Shown here in pieces: positions 62,228-64,000 of a DNA stretch of 64,000 bases (position 1 is its first letter; each line of letters opens with the position of its first letter). The notes beneath the pieces are model-generated. The model searched no databases. It was not told the DNA's origin and saw only the letters and a list, made by a program, of their open reading frames with translations. The stretch is from DATJGR01 sp963735085 (lineage in GTDB: Bacteria; Pseudomonadota; Gammaproteobacteria; Pseudomonadales; Azotimanducaceae), in the NCBI GenBank assembly GCA_963735085.1, contig CAVTJP010000002.1:310001-374000 (forward strand), read 5' to 3'. The position numbers and the translations under genes are program-made.

Positions 62228-63595
62228 ATGAAACTCGTTAGTACAAATCCCGCAACGGGTGAGATGGTCGCCGAATACACGCAGCACGAACCGCACGAGA
62301 TCGACGCCGTCTTGAAAGCGGTGAGTGACTCGTTCGACGGATGGCGCAGGACGTCGTTCGAGCATCGAAGCGGCCTGATGCACAAGCTATCCAGTAATCT
62401 ACGTGAGCGTGAGACGGAACTGGCGCTGCTGATGGCACGCGAGATGGGCAAACCGCGCGCACAGGGTGTGGCTGAAGTACGCAAATGCGCTTCGGTGTGC
62501 GACTACTACGCCGAGAACGCGCAGACATTCCTCGAGCGGATGCCGATATCAAGCGACGCGCGCAACAGTTTCGTCACGTTCGAACCGCTCGGTCCGGTGC
62601 TGGCGGTGATGCCGTGGAATTTTCCACTGTGGCAGGTGTTTCGCTTTGCAGCGCCCGCATTGATGGCGGGCAATGTCGGTGTACTCAAGCACGCGAGCAA
62701 CGTCACAGGCTGTGCCCTGGCGATCGAGGACCTGTTTCGCGGCGCGGGCTTTCCGGAGCATGCGTTTCGTGTGCTGCTCGCGAACAAGGATCAGATCGGC
62801 AAGGTCATCGAGGACGATCGCATTCAGGCCGTGACATTGACGGGGAGCGTCGCTGCGGGGCGCGCGATTGCGGCGCAGGCCGGCGGCGTGATCAAGAAGA
62901 CGGTGCTCGAACTCGGCGGCAGCGACCCGTATGTGATTCTCGCGGATGCCGATATTGATGCAGCCACGCAAGCCTGCGTGACGAGCAGACTGATCAACAC
63001 CGGCCAGAGTTGCATCGCGGCGAAGCGATTCGTGGTGGTGGCGAGCGTGCTCGACCGATTCACCGATGCGTTCGTCGAACGAATGCGCGCGAAGCGAATC
63101 GGCGACCCGGTAAAGGATGAAGTGGACCTCGGCCCAATGGCGCGCGTCGACTTGCGCGACGAATTACACGATCAGGTGCAGCGCAGCGTTGCCGCGGGGG
63201 CGCAGTGCATTCTCGGCGGTGAGCGGCCAGCGGGGGCGGGCGCTTTCTATCCCGCAACCGTTCTGACAGACGTGGCGCCCGGTATGGTGGCGTACGCTGA
63301 AGAACTGTTCGGTCCGGTAGCATCCATCATTGCCGCCAACGACGAAGACGATGCCGTGCGCATCGCCAACGATTCCTGCTTTGGTCTGGGCGCGGCGGTG
63401 TTTACCCGCGACGTACAGAAGGGCGAGCGGATCGCCGCCACACGACTCAATGCCGGCTGTTGTTTTGTCAACGATTTCGTTCGCTCCGACCCCCGGCTGC
63501 CGTTCGGTGGCATCAAGCAATCCGGCTACGGTCGCGAACTTGGCAGCTTCGGGATTCGCGAATTCGTCAATACGAAGACAGTGTATATCGCATAG
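62228..63595 (+). CDS. NAD(P)-dependent aldehyde dehydrogenase (succinate-semialdehyde type)
   Basis: A 455-residue aldehyde dehydrogenase of the Sad/GabD2-like group. It has PLGPVLAVMPWNFPLWQVFR, VTLTGSVAAGRAIA (cofactor Gly motif), ELGGSDPYVILADADID with the base Glu228, NTGQSCIAAKR with nucleophile Cys262, and LPFGGIKQSGYGREL. It starts MKLVSTNPATGE at ATG 62228 and lacks any signal. It likely oxidises succinate semialdehyde or a similar short aldehyde. Divergent from the broken carboxylase. Confidence 0.92.
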   Translation: MKLVSTNPATGEMVAEYTQHEPHEIDAVLKAVSDSFDGWRRTSFEHRSGLMHKLSSNLRERETELALLMAREMGKPRAQGVAEVRKCASVCDYYAENAQTFLERMPISSDARNSFVTFEPLGPVLAVMPWNFPLWQVFRFAAPALMAGNVGVLKHASNVTGCALAIEDLFRGAGFPEHAFRVLLANKDQIGKVIEDDRIQAVTLTGSVAAGRAIAAQAGGVIKKTVLELGGSDPYVILADADIDAATQACVTSRLINTGQSCIAAKRFVVVASVLDRFTDAFVERMRAKRIGDPVKDEVDLGPMARVDLRDELHDQVQRSVAAGAQCILGGERPAGAGAFYPATVLTDVAPGMVAYAEELFGPVASIIAANDEDDAVRIANDSCFGLGAAVFTRDVQKGERIAATRLNAGCCFVNDFVRSDPRLPFGGIKQSGYGRELGSFGIREFVNTKTVYIA

Positions 63596-63852
63596 TTCCG
63601 GTCATGCATCGCGCCGTGCCAACGCGCCGGCACGGTGGCGCTGCATCGATTCCCGTCACATGTCTTCCGAGTCGTCTATTGCGCGGGACATTGTCCGATT
63701 GCCGCACGATGTCGGGAGCGTCGCTGTTGGCACCACTTACGCCGGGTGATTCACCGCAACATGTTCGATGCCACGGGCGCGTCCATATGGAATAATCGTC
63801 TGCGGTGAATTGCGCATACCTGCGTTCAGATCATTTGATAGGAGATGAACCG

Positions 63853-64000
63853 ATGTCAGTTGACCATCGCCCGGAGTTTTCGCTGTCGCGTCGTCGGCTC
63901 GTAGGCGCAATTCCCTTGATGCTGTTGGCGCCGGCGAGTGTTTGGGCCGCAACCGGCGCGCTGACCCCGCTGCCGAGCACGAATGCGACGGCGATAGCGT
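63853..64000 (+). CDS. start of an exported protein with twin-arginine-like signal (partial)
   Basis: Only 49 codons are in the window. ATG 63853 with AGGAG eight bases upstream is chosen because ATG 63845 runs into a stop. The N-terminus SLSRRRLVGAIPLMLLAPAS followed by VWAATG looks like a Tat-type or Sec signal. The mature protein lies beyond the edge, so its function is unknown. The 257 bases before it hold no gene. Confidence 0.65.
   Translation, partial: MSVDHRPEFSLSRRRLVGAIPLMLLAPASVWAATGALTPLPSTNATAIA

Noticed and set aside
1..64000. CRISPR arrays or rRNA genes
   Set aside because: No regularly spaced repeats and no rRNA-like stretches were noticed anywhere in the window.

Overview
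The window is a GC-rich bacterial chromosome segment. It most likely comes from a gammaproteobacterium, possibly near Nevskiales, Steroidobacterales or Xanthomonadales (family level is a guess). The supporting features are the uvrC-pgsA-tRNA order at the left edge, a cyoABCD quinol oxidase, a gamma-type chaperone-usher fimbrial operon, OmpA and META-domain lipoproteins, and a P4-type integrase beside a tRNA-Leu. Many intact genes sit next to broken or truncated ones. I count about eleven decayed genes, so the region is either under active reduction and rearrangement or carries some assembly indels.

Layout. 1-2.5 kb: 3' end of uvrC, pgsA, tRNA-Cys and a phospholipase D-like protein. 2.5-7.8 kb (minus): a complete four-gene fimbrial operon (pilin, chaperone, usher, adhesin) with a strong hairpin after the pilin gene. 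8.1-11.9 kb: a scar zone with a frameshifted and truncated patatin lipoprotein, an N-formylglutamate amidohydrolase behind a broken C39-like gene, and an Orn/Lys/Arg decarboxylase and a beta-keto acid cleavage enzyme cut off where they meet. 12-22.8 kb: envelope and housekeeping genes (OmpA lipoprotein, GDPD, SDR, a large repeat lipoprotein, YcbB-type L,D-transpeptidase, tandem Usp, flavoprotein). 22.8-29.1 kb (minus): a branched-chain amino-acid-type ABC transporter operon preceded by a ClsC-like cardiolipin synthase. 29.1-33.5 kb: catalase remnant, gamma-glutamyltransferase, DUF2270, tRNA-Leu(UAA) with an XRE-regulator remnant, a SnoaL/NTF2-like protein and a DUF190 protein.

33.6-48.4 kb is the most interesting part. 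A fluoride riboswitch (crcB RNA) with an overlapping intrinsic terminator precedes a six-gene operon for a Hyf/formate-hydrogenlyase-like membrane complex. In that complex all four [NiFe]-ligand cysteines of the large subunit are replaced and one cluster cysteine of the small subunit is lost, so it cannot be a normal hydrogenase. It resembles the 'energy-converting hydrogenase-related' (Ehr) complexes and is apparently switched on by fluoride. Convergent to it lies an overlapping operon eno-MFS-cyoABCD. Its first gene encodes enolase, the classic fluoride-inhibited enzyme, and carries a one-base frameshift in a G run.

50.5-54.4 kb: a small island at tRNA-Leu(UAG) with integrase, MazEF, AlpA and three gene fragments. 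54.4-59.2 kb: a TIR-ATPase-LuxR regulator coupled to a DUF4242 protein, then a ScyD/ScyE-like secreted protein. 59.3-62.1 kb: a fused acyl-CoA carboxylase with at least five lesions. 62.2-64 kb: an aldehyde dehydrogenase and the start of an exported protein.
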